From Stachybotrys elegans (Eukaryota > Ascomycota > Sordariomycetes > Hypocreales > Stachybotryaceae), in contig JAGPNK010000015.1 in the NCBI GenBank assembly GCA_020746835.1, positions 124,001 to 188,000 on the forward strand: a DNA stretch of 64,000 nucleotides, in the 5' to 3' direction. Below the pieces are notes generated by a model. The model was not told the origin of the DNA. It saw only the letters and a list, made by a program, of their open reading frames with translations, and made no database searches. The position numbers and the translations under genes were made by a program. Shown in pieces: positions 11,189 through 22,690 of the stretch; within the stretch, counting starts at the first letter, position 1, and each line of letters opens with the position of its first letter.

Positions 11189-11768
11189 CGAATCCAAGTA
11201 TCAGAGGGCTGTTGGTGTTGAGGAGGAGGTGAAGGACCAAGTTCCGAGGTTGGCGGCTATGTTATCGTCGCCCAGGTGGCGGCGGCATTGTGCGGGGTTG
11301 CGCGCATGTCCCCACAAATAACTTGATGCGGGTTACACTTGCCGCGCGCTACTGTCCAGTGGCATTGGTTCATTGAGTTATATTGTGTCGTAGAGGCATT
11401 AGACCTCTCTGTGCTTGATGTAAATGGAAAGTCTTCACTAGCCCCTTGGTGCCCAAATCAACACGGAAAGGCAAGGCTTTCTAGTCAATAGCTGTTCACC
11501 TATATGCACAGCCACAGTACAGGGGTCAAGACACTTAACAACTTCAAGAGGATGTCGACTCACGTGATAACCAAGCCCTAGATTTTTACAGTATGAGTAA
11601 TAAGGTGTGTTTAAGGGCTAAGTCTGACTGACATAGCTAAGGGGGTTGTGCCGATTCCTTACCCTGCTTATCACGTGGGGAGCTGAACTTGCGTCAGCGT
11701 TCTTGCCGCTGGTGCAGTTAGAACAACATTCACATCGTTCAACACGTCTCAGTTGACTTGCCGAAACA
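11189..11768. other. Divergent intergenic region between HeLo-like gene and NB-ARC remnant
   Basis: No coding sequence is supported. It would be the shared promoter interval of the two divergent genes. Confidence 0.5.
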
Positions 11769-12035
11769 ATGCCACAGTGGACACATGAACAACGCGATGC
11801 CAGCCATAGCCAGTTCCCCGACCACAACATCATCTTCCAGGGGAACGTCCGATGGAGGAACGTTTACGGCGCGCCCCACCCACCGGCCCACGCCGAAGCC
11901 ATCCGCGTCATTCCCTGCCCCTGCAACGAGGATCTAGTCCATCGACAGGGTCTCATCGACAGACTAGACGAGCTTTTACCGCCTACGACGGGATCGCGCA
12001 GTGCCGCTGTTTGGGGCTTGGGAGGATCGGGATAA
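11769..12035 (+). pseudogene. First exon of an NB-ARC receptor, truncated at the P-loop
   Basis: The open frame from the ATG at 11769 reads 'NIIFQGNV', 'AIRVIPCPCNEDLVHR', 'LIDRLDELLPP' and 'AAVWGLGGSG'. This matches, block for block, the first exon of the intact NB-ARC-TPR gene at 32608 ('AIPYPRNEDIVDR', 'LYGLGGSG'). In the intact gene the P-loop is split by an intron whose donor follows GGSG (gg|gtaggc). Here the same place reads gg|ataact: the donor GT is lost and a stop follows. No second exon (KT...) was found downstream. So the copy is cut exactly at the first exon and is not expected to make a receptor. Confidence 0.7.
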
Positions 12036-12039
12036 CTAA

Positions 12040-12599
12040 ATCTCCATTCTCGGAATGCCACAGTGTCGCGAAGCCGCCAATGGACAAACGAATTCAGCAA
12101 GACACAAATTGCGCTAGACTAACAACTAACCCCGGTACGTTGTACTCACTGGTCTGCTGAGTCAACAGGGTACTTAGAGTACATGCTCAAAGCTCGGCTC
12201 ACTATAACTCCAGTGGGCCTCAGTCCCTCAAGGCCACTAAAGCCTACCGGGCTAGCAGAGTACAAGTGTGCTAAGGTATCATGGCTCCCCTAAGGTTATA
12301 GTGGAGAGTATGGCTATCAATGTACCCTCTTGTATTCCCCTATGACTAAGCAAGTGAGTACTTCAATCGCGGCAAAAACTTCTGGTAGCGACCTCAGTAG
12401 TCCATTGTGAATTGGGAGCCACCATAGCCTACCCTATAGCCTCTTGGGGCTCGGACCTATGATAGAGTAATATGGATTATCTGCGGATACCAATGGCTTA
12501 TCAGCAGTCAGATAATAGAGGCCCTCCGCCGGTGCAAAGTTGATAAGGCCATAGTTACATCGTTAAGATTGCCCAACCCCTCTGCAAGTCCTAAATGAC
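12040..12599. other. Non-coding stretch with short inverted repeats
   Basis: No gene. It contains a near-inverted pair: ctcactataac near 12198 and gttatagtggag near 12294. It may be an old small transposon remnant, but no clear ends or target duplication were found. Confidence 0.35.
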
Positions 12600-15383
12600 A
12601 TGTCGACGTGGCAAGTTGTGGCTGGATGCTTCATGCAGGGTGGTAGGCCTCCAGCTATTCACATAATAGCATCCCACAGCCCCTGCCCACTCAAACGCAA
12701 ACTTAACAGGCCCTCTGCAAATCAAGACAGATACGGTGAAATTGCTGTTCTGCTGATCAAGCAGGCAGACACATTGACGCCGCATATTTCCAGGAGACAG
12801 GGTCGCACTTTGATTGACGAACCATATATGATGGAGCGACGCCTAGATCCTCCGATGCCCGAGCTCCACGACAGGGAAGCAGAGAGGGACGGACAAGTGC
12901 AACCTGATTATAATGACCCAGCCACTTTGGCCGCCCTTACCGGAATGGCAGCTCCGCCTACAATGAGTCCAGAGCAACTGCGTGCCAAAGCAGAAGGTCT
13001 ATCGCAGAATATTCTCGCGAACTATGACATCCTGCAGGCAATTCTGGCTCGGCACGAGACCGTTATTCAAAAGCGCTGGGGCAAGAAGAAGAAACAACAG
13101 AAACTTACAATACTCGAAGAGTCATGGCCTGGGATGGCAAAGATGCATCGGCCCGATTTCGCTCTGTGGCGGCGAAAGTCTACAGGACCACAGTCCAGCG
13201 AAGAGGCACGGTCGAGAGAGAAGCACTTCATGTGCCCCTACATTAACCAAGAAGATTTGCTCAAGCCGAGGACTCTACTACTGCTCCTCAATGCGCGAGG
13301 TCACCACCACCCCGCTAGCTTTGCCGGGGCGGATTGCGACGCGATGCATTTCGGACGTGTGTCGCAGAGCTTGATGCCCATATTTCTAAACACATATACA
13401 ATGATCCTCAACGGGCCGCATGACACCTATAAGTACGGGGAGGTGGTGTCCTGGGATGAGGATGAGGATGCTTTTACTTGGTATATAAATGGGATGCAAT
13501 TCATGCCAGGAGAGGGTCTCCTCGTGCTTGAAGCCCAGGACCTGGTCATGGATTTTCTTGTTACTTTCTGCAACAAGATCCTTCACGACATACCGCCTGA
13601 AATTCTTCTCACGGATGCTTATCCCGTGGAACCGGAGCCATTGTTGAAGACTGAGAAGGAAATAGATGGGTCCGAGTCCATGGCCATCATGGCACTGGAA
13701 GCCCCCTATCGTGTTCCTGTCCGTCTGGATTTTGCTCGAGTAGAAGCAATCCTCCGTGCACAGATGGAGTCTGCAGATGATCATATCTGGCAGCTGAGGG
13801 AAGATCCAGGATACTTTATCGAGCAGCTGCATGAGACCATGGAGCATCGCCAAGAGATGCTCAAGGATACTAATGGCGAAGCTCATCCTGCCCTGAGCTC
13901 AAGATTTCAGAACACATTCTGGACTCGTGTTCTGGGTAATCTTATCTCGGACGCTTACGTAGTGTTTGAAAATTTCGCCAACCTACACAAGCAGGCGCTT
14001 CACTTACAGCAGACACATTCCAGGTATGAGTCTGCCATATCCACCGGGCAAAGCCTACCGGAGGAATTTTTAATGGCATTGCTTAAATTTCGACATCATC
14101 TCAACCAAGCCGCTAAAGGCCACTAGAGTCAGCTCAAGCAGAGCGTGGTTGCATCGCCACCTATGCGCAAGTTTTTCGTGCGGACGCCCCCTGCCGACCC
14201 AACCTCGTCTAAAATTCATGTCAGGAGCAAATCCGGTGTCAAGAAGGACAAAAGTGAAGGTGAGGTCATCTGGCTGCTGCAAACACTCTGGGAGGATGAC
14301 CACAATCTCTTCTTGATGCGTATGCCATTTGTCCTCGACGAACTGGAGCGGCTCTTGTCAAACGAACTGCGAATGAAACATCTCATATCGACCAGCATTG
14401 CCACGCAGATAGGAAGACTCTCTACCGTTGGGCACTGCCTCCGACAACTCGAGATGTATCAGCCGTGGGCGCGTGGCTTCCAGGACGCGTTGGTTAGCAG
14501 AGAGGGCTCTTTGAAAGAAGAGTTTGCCACAATAACTGGCCCTTGGGTTCAGTTGATCAAGGCAATGCACGAGAGAAACCCGAAGTTGCGACAAGTAGCA
14601 AAAATGTGCGAGTCTACTGAGAAGTTTGAATATCCCTCAACAAAGCGCAGAACAAGAGAGACAACTGGGGTGATGATTCAAGCGGAAAGAAATCTTGACC
14701 AGCTTTGGGACAGCATCGATCGATTGTTGCACGAGGATGCCGGAGGCTCGGAGGGTATGGCTGTGAAACAAGCCCTATCTCGGCCGCGCTCAATGCACCG
14801 GACTGTAGAATGGGTTGAGCCCAAGCCTGTACCCAACGACCAGCAGAAGCTCATAGACTCCGATGCCGAGTTACTCTACAAGCCACTGTCGACACTATAC
14901 TTTGGTCACAACGAGCAAAATTCCGGAAAGCTTCCTGATCTTTCACGAGATAAGATAACAAGTACAAGAACAAAGGCCAAGAAAAGCACAATGATGGAGG
15001 CGAAATTGAAGGAAACATTCGTGGCAGCTAGTTCAACAACTTCGAACCCAACTGCTGCAATTCAGTTCGAGCGAATCAAGGTGGACGCCCGTGCGCTCAA
15101 GGTCTTCAGGGTGCTATTCTACAATCCGGCAATGACTTCAACGCCTGGAGAGATCTCATGGAAGGATTTTACGTATGCGCTGACATCCACCGGTAAATTC
15201 ACTGCTGAGAAGCTATACGGCTCAGTCTGGCAGTTTTCCAAGATTGATGGGTCGGACCAGAGCCGGATCCAGTTTCATGAGCCCCACCCGCATGGAAAGG
15301 TCTCGTTTGTCACTGCGCGACGCCATGGCCGGCGATTGAGCAGGGCGTATGGCTGGACGGGGGAGACATTTATTCTCAAGTAA
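12600..15383 (+). CDS. Large conserved fungal protein of unknown function, interrupted by one in-frame TAG
   Basis: Two long open frames, 12600-14126 and 14145-15383, lie in the same phase and are separated only by a TAG at 14124-14126 (residues ...AAKGH, stop, SQLKQ...). Together they make a ~927-codon frame with no frameshift. Both halves read like parts of a conserved filamentous-fungal family of unknown function. The first has 'LLLLLNARGHHHPASFAGAD' and a 'MILNGPHDTYKYGEVVSWDE' block. The second ends 'RVLFYNPAMTSTPGEISW', 'FTAEKLYGSVWQFSK', 'IQFHEPHPHGKV' and 'RRHGRRLSRAYGW'. That C-terminal end (GS-W-F ... FHEPHP ... GRRL) suggests a small HicA-like dsRBD fold; this is a guess from pattern. 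The true ATG may be one of the later ones (12831 or 12834). The TAG could mean a young pseudogene, an editing site, or an error. Confidence 0.65.
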
Positions 15384-15439
15384 TAGCTCAAACGCTTGTT
15401 CTAGTGTAATGTACATAGTGTTCTAGGTTCTTTCCCTAT

Positions 15440-17720
15440 CCAATAAGTCAATCCGACTGTCAGAACTTCGCCGCTTATGTGCACAAGATTGGTTGTGAAG
15501 GGAATGATCATAGCCCCATGCATGGACCAGGCGGTGCATAGCATAATCGATACTGTTCTGATGCCGGTTGAGAAGCTAGTACCGCTCCAGTGTCGCCAGG
15601 GAATTTCGAAGCGTAACAAGATCGAATGGCCCATCTTGGATTACAGAAGACCATGACGGTGAGCATATAGCGCCAATGGCTGGATTCGGGACAAAGAGGC
15701 CAAGGTAGATGTCTTCGTAGTCGAGGAATGCGAGCAGCGTCAGGAGGCGGCAAGCTTCTGGCGATTGTCGGTTGACTGCGGCGTACGACATCTCCCATAT
15801 TGTCATAACGCTCTCCGTGTACTGGTCGACGAATTTTCTCGGCAGCTTGTCTAGCACATCTCGCCGTCGTCGGTCATACTCCAGAATAAACTGTGGCAGG
15901 TTGGAGGCCAGGGTGGGTGTCTGAGATAAATATGCTCCAGCTATAGTGATAGCCAATGCTAAGTAGCCCAGTTTCTGGACAATGACCTTGAGGCTGTCAT
16001 ATAGGCCCTCGGCGCTTGCAAGCTTCGCGCACTTGGCGAAGAGCTCGATAGCCTGTGGCTCCTCAAGCTCCCGAACGTGAACGCCGTCGAATGTGGAGGG
16101 ATCCTGGGTTGTAGAGCTACTGCTCGTGACAAGGACGTGGACGCGGGGCGACCCGGGGATATATTCAGGAATATCCACAAAATTAGGGCCATCTGCGTTG
16201 TCTAGCTCATCTGCCCCGTCGAAAATGAAGAGCCAGGTTCCAGGTTTTCCAAGCAGCCAACTATGGACTGACTGGACAGCCTCTTCTGGAGACACAGCCT
16301 GGCTGTGGGTGATCTTGAATATTAGGCGATGGATGCTGATGAAGGCTTGGTCTAGTCTATAGATGCAGGCTGGCCAGTTTTGATCAAGAAGGTGGCAGTG
16401 TATTCGCTTCAATATCGCTGTAGGTAGCTCAAAGCCAGCTGCGACTTAGCGACGCCTCCCATCCCCAAACGCCGACTATAACTGCGTCGTCCGACTGTCG
16501 GCATAGTTTCTCTCTGATTTTGTCGCGAAGGCTGTCGCGGTGGACAAAGGTTCGCACGGGGTTTACGGAGGATCGGGGGGAGCTTGGAGTGTGTTCGTCA
16601 GAGCTGGATGCCTGGCCTTGGCCTGATGAAAGCTGTTAGCGTTCAGTCCAACTAAAACGCCACACGGCGGGCAGCGACGTGTAGATTTATATACGTCGTG
16701 TGCCTGATAGCAGAAGAGCAGCAACATGAAACTCTATAAAATTATGTTACGGACCTGGTAGCGAAGAGGGAGCCCAGTAGTGCAGGAATGCAGGAATGCA
16801 GGAATGCACGTTGCCGCGGTGGCGGCGGCGTAGTGCTGCCACTTCTTGTTCTTGTGACTATCGGCGTAGTCGCAAGCACCTTTCATGACTAGGCAGGGAA
16901 GGATATCCCAGACGCCTGCGCCCTCCATTTCGAAGGCAGCCACATGTTCATCGGCGACAATGGCATCGCGGTGGGCACCCGACTTCATGACAGTGTTGCC
17001 GGACGCTATCAGGCCGAAGTGGACTTCCGGCTGCGGGGGATCGCCTGCCAAGCGGGTGCGTGGGACAAGGTCGCCATCGCAGCCGAGCTCGTTGCACGAT
17101 GCCTGGTCGCGGGTGTGGCTGTAAGAGGCCTCGAAAAGTCGGTCGTGCTGGATACCTGGGTACTCGGCATGCAGATCAGGGTCAGCGCGGAGCTTGTCCA
17201 GGTAGTTGACCATCTTGGCTTTCAGGGCCCTGCGATCGCGAAGAACTTTAAGCTTCGCCAACAGAGCGCGGATCTCCATGTTAGGCCGTCCAAGCGAGTC
17301 AAGGAGGGTGAATTTTCGCACGAAGCGGTCAGGTTGCTGGCGGCCAAGGTCATACTGGATCACGGCATCGCTGATGACAACGTCGCCAAGCACAATTTCA
17401 GGCTGGCGGTCGTTGTCGCCGCCAAAGCGAGCAACGCCGCAGATGCCGACCACGAGCGCAAGCTTGATGTTGGGGAAGCTCGTTCGACAGCTGCTAGCTA
17501 CAGCCGCGGCATTCACCGTCCCCATGCCGGGCATGTGGGCGAGCACCACATTGTGACGGCCGACCACGCCAGTCGAGTATGCGTTGGGGTCGCCGGGAGC
17601 CTTGTCGTAGGGCGGGCCGTCATCGTCCCAGTGGTGCTCGAAGACGGCAGCGACGGCGTCGGCCTCGTGGGTCAATGCATCTCGAACTCGCGACGCGTAA
17701 CAGGGCGCTGGGCAGAGTTG
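15440..17720 (-). pseudogene. Decayed PNP-NB-ARC receptor (NLR)
   Basis: Read on the minus strand. Bases 17675-16734 encode an almost whole nucleoside-phosphorylase-like (PNP_UDP) domain ('THEADAVAAVFEHHWDD', 'VVLAHMPGMGTVNAAAVA', 'LVVGICGVARFGG', 'GDVVISDAVIQYDLGR', '[12 protein letters not shown]', '[19 protein letters not shown]'). In fungal NLRs this module is a common N-terminal effector domain. Then comes NB-ARC: a P-loop-like 'GVWGMGGVAKSQLALSY' near 16460, in which the Gly of GKS is replaced by Ala, then 'TWLFIFDGADELDN', 'RVHVLVTSSSS', 'LGYLALAITIAGAYL', and 'MHRLVHAWGYD' near 15530. Damage: no usable ATG (the start block lacks bases between 'VTRREFE' and 'ALTHEAD'), a TGA after 'SYLQRY', a frame change soon after, another near 15570, and no repeat domain. 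Confidence 0.8.
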
Positions 17721-18992
17721 CCATTATAAGGCAAGCGCCGAAGCCGATGTAGATATGTGCGTAATGGGGCAGTTCGTGTTGTGCTATTCTAATAGACAGT
17801 GGGGTTGGCAGACAGCTAAGGGCGGATTGTCTTGCAACCCGTTTTCTCAGTATCTTGAACCACAGTCAGCTATGGGCATTTTGAGTTAGCAAATAGAGTC
17901 GTGGCTAAGGCTGGCGGTGCCGCAAACGCTCTTGCCAGTTGGCTTCCAGGTGTCACGTGGCTGCAAGTCCCAAGCCAGACTAAATGACCAGGCTGCCAGG
18001 GTAAGACCCCGCACCACACAAGAAGCATTTTGTGAGACGGCCATCGCATCCAGAGAATAATACTACCTCTGCAGCTCCTTGATATTCGCTAGGCAATGTA
18101 TTCTTGCCGCGATAGTGTTAGCTCAACGCGTCCTTTATTTAATGGGTTAAAGCTTAACAAGAAAATTTACAAGTTTAAGTGCTACAGTATTAGTTTGGTT
18201 TATGCGGAATCGAACGCGCAGAAACAAAGCAATGACACCAATACCCACCGCGCTAGACAGCCATTTCATACGAAATATTTTGGTGTAGAGTGAGAAGAGC
18301 AACGTTGTCAGAGAAGCTTTCTACCTGGGCATCAGCAACCTTGTGCGGTTGCAGTCAGTCAAAGCCTTCCGTCCGATGAATCAGTCGAAGCTTTCCATCC
18401 GACCCGTACGTGTACGTGAGGCCAACTCAATATCCCGATGCATCACACGTCTACGAATGGGTATGGCGCTGGCTTGTAACGTCGCAGCCACTTGTGGCTC
18501 GGCCAGTCGGCCAGTCGGCTACCCTATACGTAAGGGCAGCTTGACAATGGCCTCGCTGTTGTTTCTCTCTACTGTTTACGACTGCATTGGTTGCCGGGGC
18601 ACTAGCCACCACCCCTACTGTTTTTTGGCTCTATACTGCTTCCGCCTCGGACTGTATACCTCTTTTCATCATCATAGAGTGAGAAGAATCAATCGCCCGT
18701 TCCCTTCTTAGTCAGGCAGTTGCTTACTAAGTAACCCCACACGTCAAAGGGATACTTCAGCACCTGCCTCATTGGGGGCTAAGTGGAGATGAACATTTAG
18801 GCAGCAATTCAGTAGACTGGCCGCTCAAAGTAAGGCGAAATGCACACTCCTCAACCCTGAGTTCCGCGTTGGCATACTTGTTTTTTTCCCTCTGCAAATC
18901 GCCGCTGCCCTCATTAATTCTTGCTTAATCCTGACCTTAAAACTTTATTGCACATATCGTTTACCGGCCCAGTCCTACAACAGCTGCACTCT
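17721..18992. other. Intergenic, no gene recognised
   Basis: About 1.3 kb before the HET gene. Short frames only (for example 18343-18711), with no family resemblance. Confidence 0.5.
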
Positions 18993-20801
18993 ATGCTGTC
19001 AGAAACAAACACCATGCTCAGGTTCCAATATGAGCCACTTCCAGCAGGCAACAGCGAGAGAGTGTCCATCCGCTTGCTCCAACTCTTGCCTGGTTCAGCC
19101 GAAGAGCCGATTAAATGCAGCATCATCGTCGTGAATCTTTATGACGATCCAGCCTACGAAGCTTTAAGCTATTACTGGGGAGACACGGCAAGCAGCATTC
19201 CCATTCAGAGCGGCGAAGAATTGATTAATGTAACGTCAAATCTTCATGATGCTCTTGTCAACCTGCGCTTGAAGGACAAGCTAAGGGTTCTCTGGGTTGA
19301 TGCTGTTTGCATCAATCAAGCTGATCTCTTGGAGCGCTCGCAACAAGTGGGAATAATGAAGCAGATTTACATACAATCAAGGAAGACACTAATCTGGCTT
19401 GGTCCCGAAAACGAAGACACAGCAAAAGCTTTCGAGCTCATCCCATATCTTCTGGCGGCTTATAATCAAGCGTTTGGTGCAAACCCATGTCCAATTCGAC
19501 ATCATCCGGCTGTTGTGGGGCATCCAAGCATATTGGAAGTATACAAGCGACTCAACTTCTTCGAGCCCTTCCTTCAGCTAGAACACCGCCCATACTTCTC
19601 AAGAATTTGGATTATCCAAGAACTTGCCGTGTCATTTCGCAAGGCTGAGATACGATGCGGCTCATATCACGCAGCTTGGGAAGAGTATTTTGCAGCGGCA
19701 TACACATTCGCTTGTCTTCAGATCCAGAAACCGAGGATTCACAAGCCTTTAGGTGCATTTCTTGAATTGGTTGTACCTGCACTGCAACTAGCAGCATCGG
19801 ATGCGGTGACCCTAATAAGCCTTCTGGATCGGTATCGGCATCAAGACTCCACAGATCCCCGAGACAAAGTATTTTCACTATTAGGCATCGCTAGTGCAAG
19901 AGACGTCACTTCTCTTGGCTGTACCGTCGACTACCATTCGACTGTAATCGATGTCTATACAAACCTGGCCCGCGCATATATAAGAAGAGATAATAACCTC
20001 GATATACTCGGCTACGTTCAACATTCTACAGATGCAACAGGCTTGCCTTCGTGGGTTCCCGATTGGACGAACCATGGAGGGTTGGCAATCAATTTCCGAA
20101 AGCCATGTCCTTCTGGTGCTGTTCGCAGTCACCGTGCGGGAGGTGATGACGGTTGTGCGGCAAGCACATCTGCGGACGGCAAGTCCTTGAACAGTAAAGG
20201 GATGATTTTCGATCGAATTCAAACAATATCAGGATTGATTGACAGTAAATGGGAAGGGGGCTGCTGCAATGTCCATATATGCGAGTCGCTTTTTAAGTTA
20301 AAAGAGCGGGGAATTTACGTCGCAGGAGGCACAGCCATGGATGCCTTCTTCATCACACAGCTTGCTGGCTGTCCGAAATCGGTATACGAAAAGGTGAAAA
20401 CGAAGCTTCACGAATTTTGGGATCAGGGCAGAAAGCATACTATGATGAACGCTTATCATGGTTCAGTTACTGTGACAAGTATAAAAGGTGTCCAACAAAG
20501 GAGGGTCAGGTTAACACAGATTGATGACAGTCAATCCTCCGATGCTGAAGCCCTACTGATGGCTAACTTGCAGTTCACCGCAAGAAGGCGATTCGTGGCA
20601 ACTTCTAAGGGATATTATGGTTTGGTACCGGCTCAAGCCGCTGTCGGGGATCAGGTTGCTATTTTGAAAGGGGGAAACTACCCATTCGTCTTACGCAGCT
20701 GCGGAAGAAACTGGAAGCTTGTTGGCGAATGTTATGTACATGGGGTTATGAATGGAGAGCTATGTTCTTCGTCTGCTTACGCAGATTTAACGATAGTTTA
20801 A
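18993..20801 (+). CDS. HET-domain (heterokaryon incompatibility) protein
   Basis: Intact, intronless frame. The first in-frame ATG is at 18993 (a second at 19014 is also possible), giving about 602 residues. The HET domain is complete: 'YEALSYYWGD', 'LRVLWVDAVCINQADLLER', 'IYIQSRKTLIWLG', 'SRIWIIQELA' and 'DPRDKVFSLLGIA'. The standard C-terminal region follows, ending 'GDQVAILKGGNYPFVLR' and 'GECYVHGVMNGE'. HET proteins of this type trigger cell death when unlike strains fuse, often under control of a STAND partner; recent work shows HET domains are TIR-related. This one has no NB domain of its own. Which partner it works with is unknown, though several STAND genes lie within 15 kb. Confidence 0.92.
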   Translation: MLSETNTMLRFQYEPLPAGNSERVSIRLLQLLPGSAEEPIKCSIIVVNLYDDPAYEALSYYWGDTASSIPIQSGEELINVTSNLHDALVNLRLKDKLRVLWVDAVCINQADLLERSQQVGIMKQIYIQSRKTLIWLGPENEDTAKAFELIPYLLAAYNQAFGANPCPIRHHPAVVGHPSILEVYKRLNFFEPFLQLEHRPYFSRIWIIQELAVSFRKAEIRCGSYHAAWEEYFAAAYTFACLQIQKPRIHKPLGAFLELVVPALQLAASDAVTLISLLDRYRHQDSTDPRDKVFSLLGIASARDVTSLGCTVDYHSTVIDVYTNLARAYIRRDNNLDILGYVQHSTDATGLPSWVPDWTNHGGLAINFRKPCPSGAVRSHRAGGDDGCAASTSADGKSLNSKGMIFDRIQTISGLIDSKWEGGCCNVHICESLFKLKERGIYVAGGTAMDAFFITQLAGCPKSVYEKVKTKLHEFWDQGRKHTMMNAYHGSVTVTSIKGVQQRRVRLTQIDDSQSSDAEALLMANLQFTARRRFVATSKGYYGLVPAQAAVGDQVAILKGGNYPFVLRSCGRNWKLVGECYVHGVMNGELCSSSAYADLTIV

Positions 20802-21515
20802 TTGATAATCCGAGATTTCAAGATCCGAGATTGAGGCGGCCGATGCAGTGGTACCACCACTTCCGCCCCAAGCGGCTCCCATAAAGCCGGGCTTTCAAGA
20901 GGGCGATTGCAATCCATATTTAGCTTCCAGCAAGAAGCGTGGGGTGAGTTCATATGCTATCGAAAGGTCACACAAGCGATTAGGCAGGAATTATTCCTGG
21001 AAACTTATTCCCGATTAACAAGAAAGGACTTGAGACATATATCAGACTAAAGAAAGGCTCTAAGAACGGATAGAGACAAGGCATCGAGTGGGCTACAGTG
21101 AATCAGGCAGCTCTGGCAGGTGCAAGGATGGCTCCCAAGAGCATGTCTCAGGGACACAAGCGAAAAAGCGCCCTCGACTTATTTATTGGAGTCCATACTA
21201 AGTTTATATTGGCGACTTCGACAATTTATCTCTCCCTTATTCATATCTATTGGCTGTATGTGATAAATACACCTTACGAACCGCTTGGTCTACACCTCTA
21301 CCCTTAGTATCTAGTCAAAGTGCTTTAGTGTTGGCCTTACAATAGTCTAACACCACTAGGAGAAATGCAACTCGAAGACAGTAGCGATGTAACTTCATAT
21401 CCGATACAGCTCCTGCAATCACACTCTGACATAATATCCAGCCAAAATCACAGTTCCCCCATCTCAAGGAACTGGCCCCAGAAGGCGTCATCCGCTCTCC
21501 GAACCCGGGTGCAGC
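20802..21515. other. Intergenic, no gene recognised
   Basis: No supported gene between the HET gene and the C2H2 gene. Confidence 0.5.
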
Positions 21516-21812
21516 CTATGAGTAATTAGTTACATCCGGCTGAAAGCACCGATGTGACTTACGCCCGCACAAGCTAAGCACTTTGTCCAGCTTATCTTTT
21601 CTGACTAGAGCCTGGCATCCACTGCAGGTAACTTTGCCATTCTTATGCATGTTCCTGACATGGCGTATCATGGATTGTTGGTGAGCGAAGGAAGCTGCAC
21701 AAGTATTTATGGTACATGGGACACGGCCATGAACATGTTGTTGATGCCGTTTCAAATCGACCACGCTCAACAGACACAGTGTGCACTGAGTGGCAGACAT
21801 AAGCGATTCCAT
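21516..21812 (-). CDS. Small C2H2 zinc-finger protein
   Basis: The ATG at 21812 opens a 98-residue frame with three finger-like units: 'CTLCLLSVVDLKRHQQHVH', then 'CTINTCAASFAHQQSMIRH' ending RNMH, and a partial third 'CSGCQALVRKDKLDK'. The third finger breaks at a GTGCTTAG that could be a splice donor, so the real protein may continue in another exon and not read the rest of this frame. It probably binds DNA or RNA; nothing more can be said. It could also be a fragment of a longer C2H2 protein. Confidence 0.5.
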   Translation of the reverse strand: MESLMSATQCTLCLLSVVDLKRHQQHVHGRVPCTINTCAASFAHQQSMIRHVRNMHKNGKVTCSGCQALVRKDKLDKVLSLCGRKSHRCFQPDVTNYS

Positions 21813-22051
21813 GGTATCTCATGCAGGTGGCAGAAAGTTGAATGATGAGGGAACTTGCAGCATTAGCGAAACGAAAATTTTATACCAATTGGTCGTACAA
21901 AAGCCCTTGGGGTTGCGTTCTCTATGTTTATACGCTGGGTGATACCACTACGCCAGAATGTACCTTGTCCTGCAGTCCGACGTGAGTAGGTATCACGAGA
22001 TGGGGCCCTAATATTTCCACACGGCGCTCGTCAATAACAAGCTGTTCCTGA

Positions 22052-22690
22052 TTACTGTTCATAAAATGGCGGAGTAGACAGGGCTACTATCCAGTGCATG
22101 AAGCCATATGCCACGCTACGCCGCGAGAATCCAGCCATGCCTAAGCGAAGTGTGTTGAGTCTCGACAGCCGCAACTCCCCATACTCCAATCGACAGCCTG
22201 CTAGATGCGATGAGTGCACCTCGAGCCGACTTATGAAACTGACCATGAAGCCTTTCCACTGTTCATAACTACTATCCGCAGGTACCAGTTTCGTATCAAG
22301 TCCGATCTGGAAACCAGTCTCCGAGGAGACTAACTAAGCGTAGGACAAAAGTAAGCCTGGGCGGCCCTATACAGAGTCTCACTATGACACAACTGCACTC
22401 TCCCGAATTCTCGGTCCAGTAGATACCCGGGCAACGGCTTCATAAATATGCTCGCCTCATGCCATATCATATGTTCGCTCGGGTCTTCCGTGACGAAAAT
22501 AGTGCGCGAAAGGAGCCTTTGATGATGACGTACGGGCGCGGGCCGCGGGAGACCCACAAGCCACAGATACGAATGAAGAGTATCTAGCCGAGGAGTGAGA
22601 AGGGCTGTTTGCAGGTATAGCTGGATGTTCTCGTCCGGATCCAAGAGTCGGTCGCCATATCGAAAGGAGCTGGGCAAGAGTAGGCGAGTG
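22052..22690 (-). pseudogene. Decayed DUF6601 family protein
   Basis: The minus-strand frame 22677-22330 reads 'YGDRLLDPDENIQLYL', 'LTPRLDTLHSYLWLVGLPRP' and 'WHEASIFMKPLPGYLLDREF'. The next part, in another frame, reads 'LVSSETGFQIGLDTKLVP' and 'EYGELRLSRLNTL'. These blocks fit DUF6601, a fungal family with membrane segments near its C-terminus and no known function. A frame change lies near 22345, followed at once by a TAG where family members have Trp ('SYA-stop-LVSSE'). The C-terminal membrane part is cut short. TGG-to-TAG is the change RIP would make. Confidence 0.6.
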
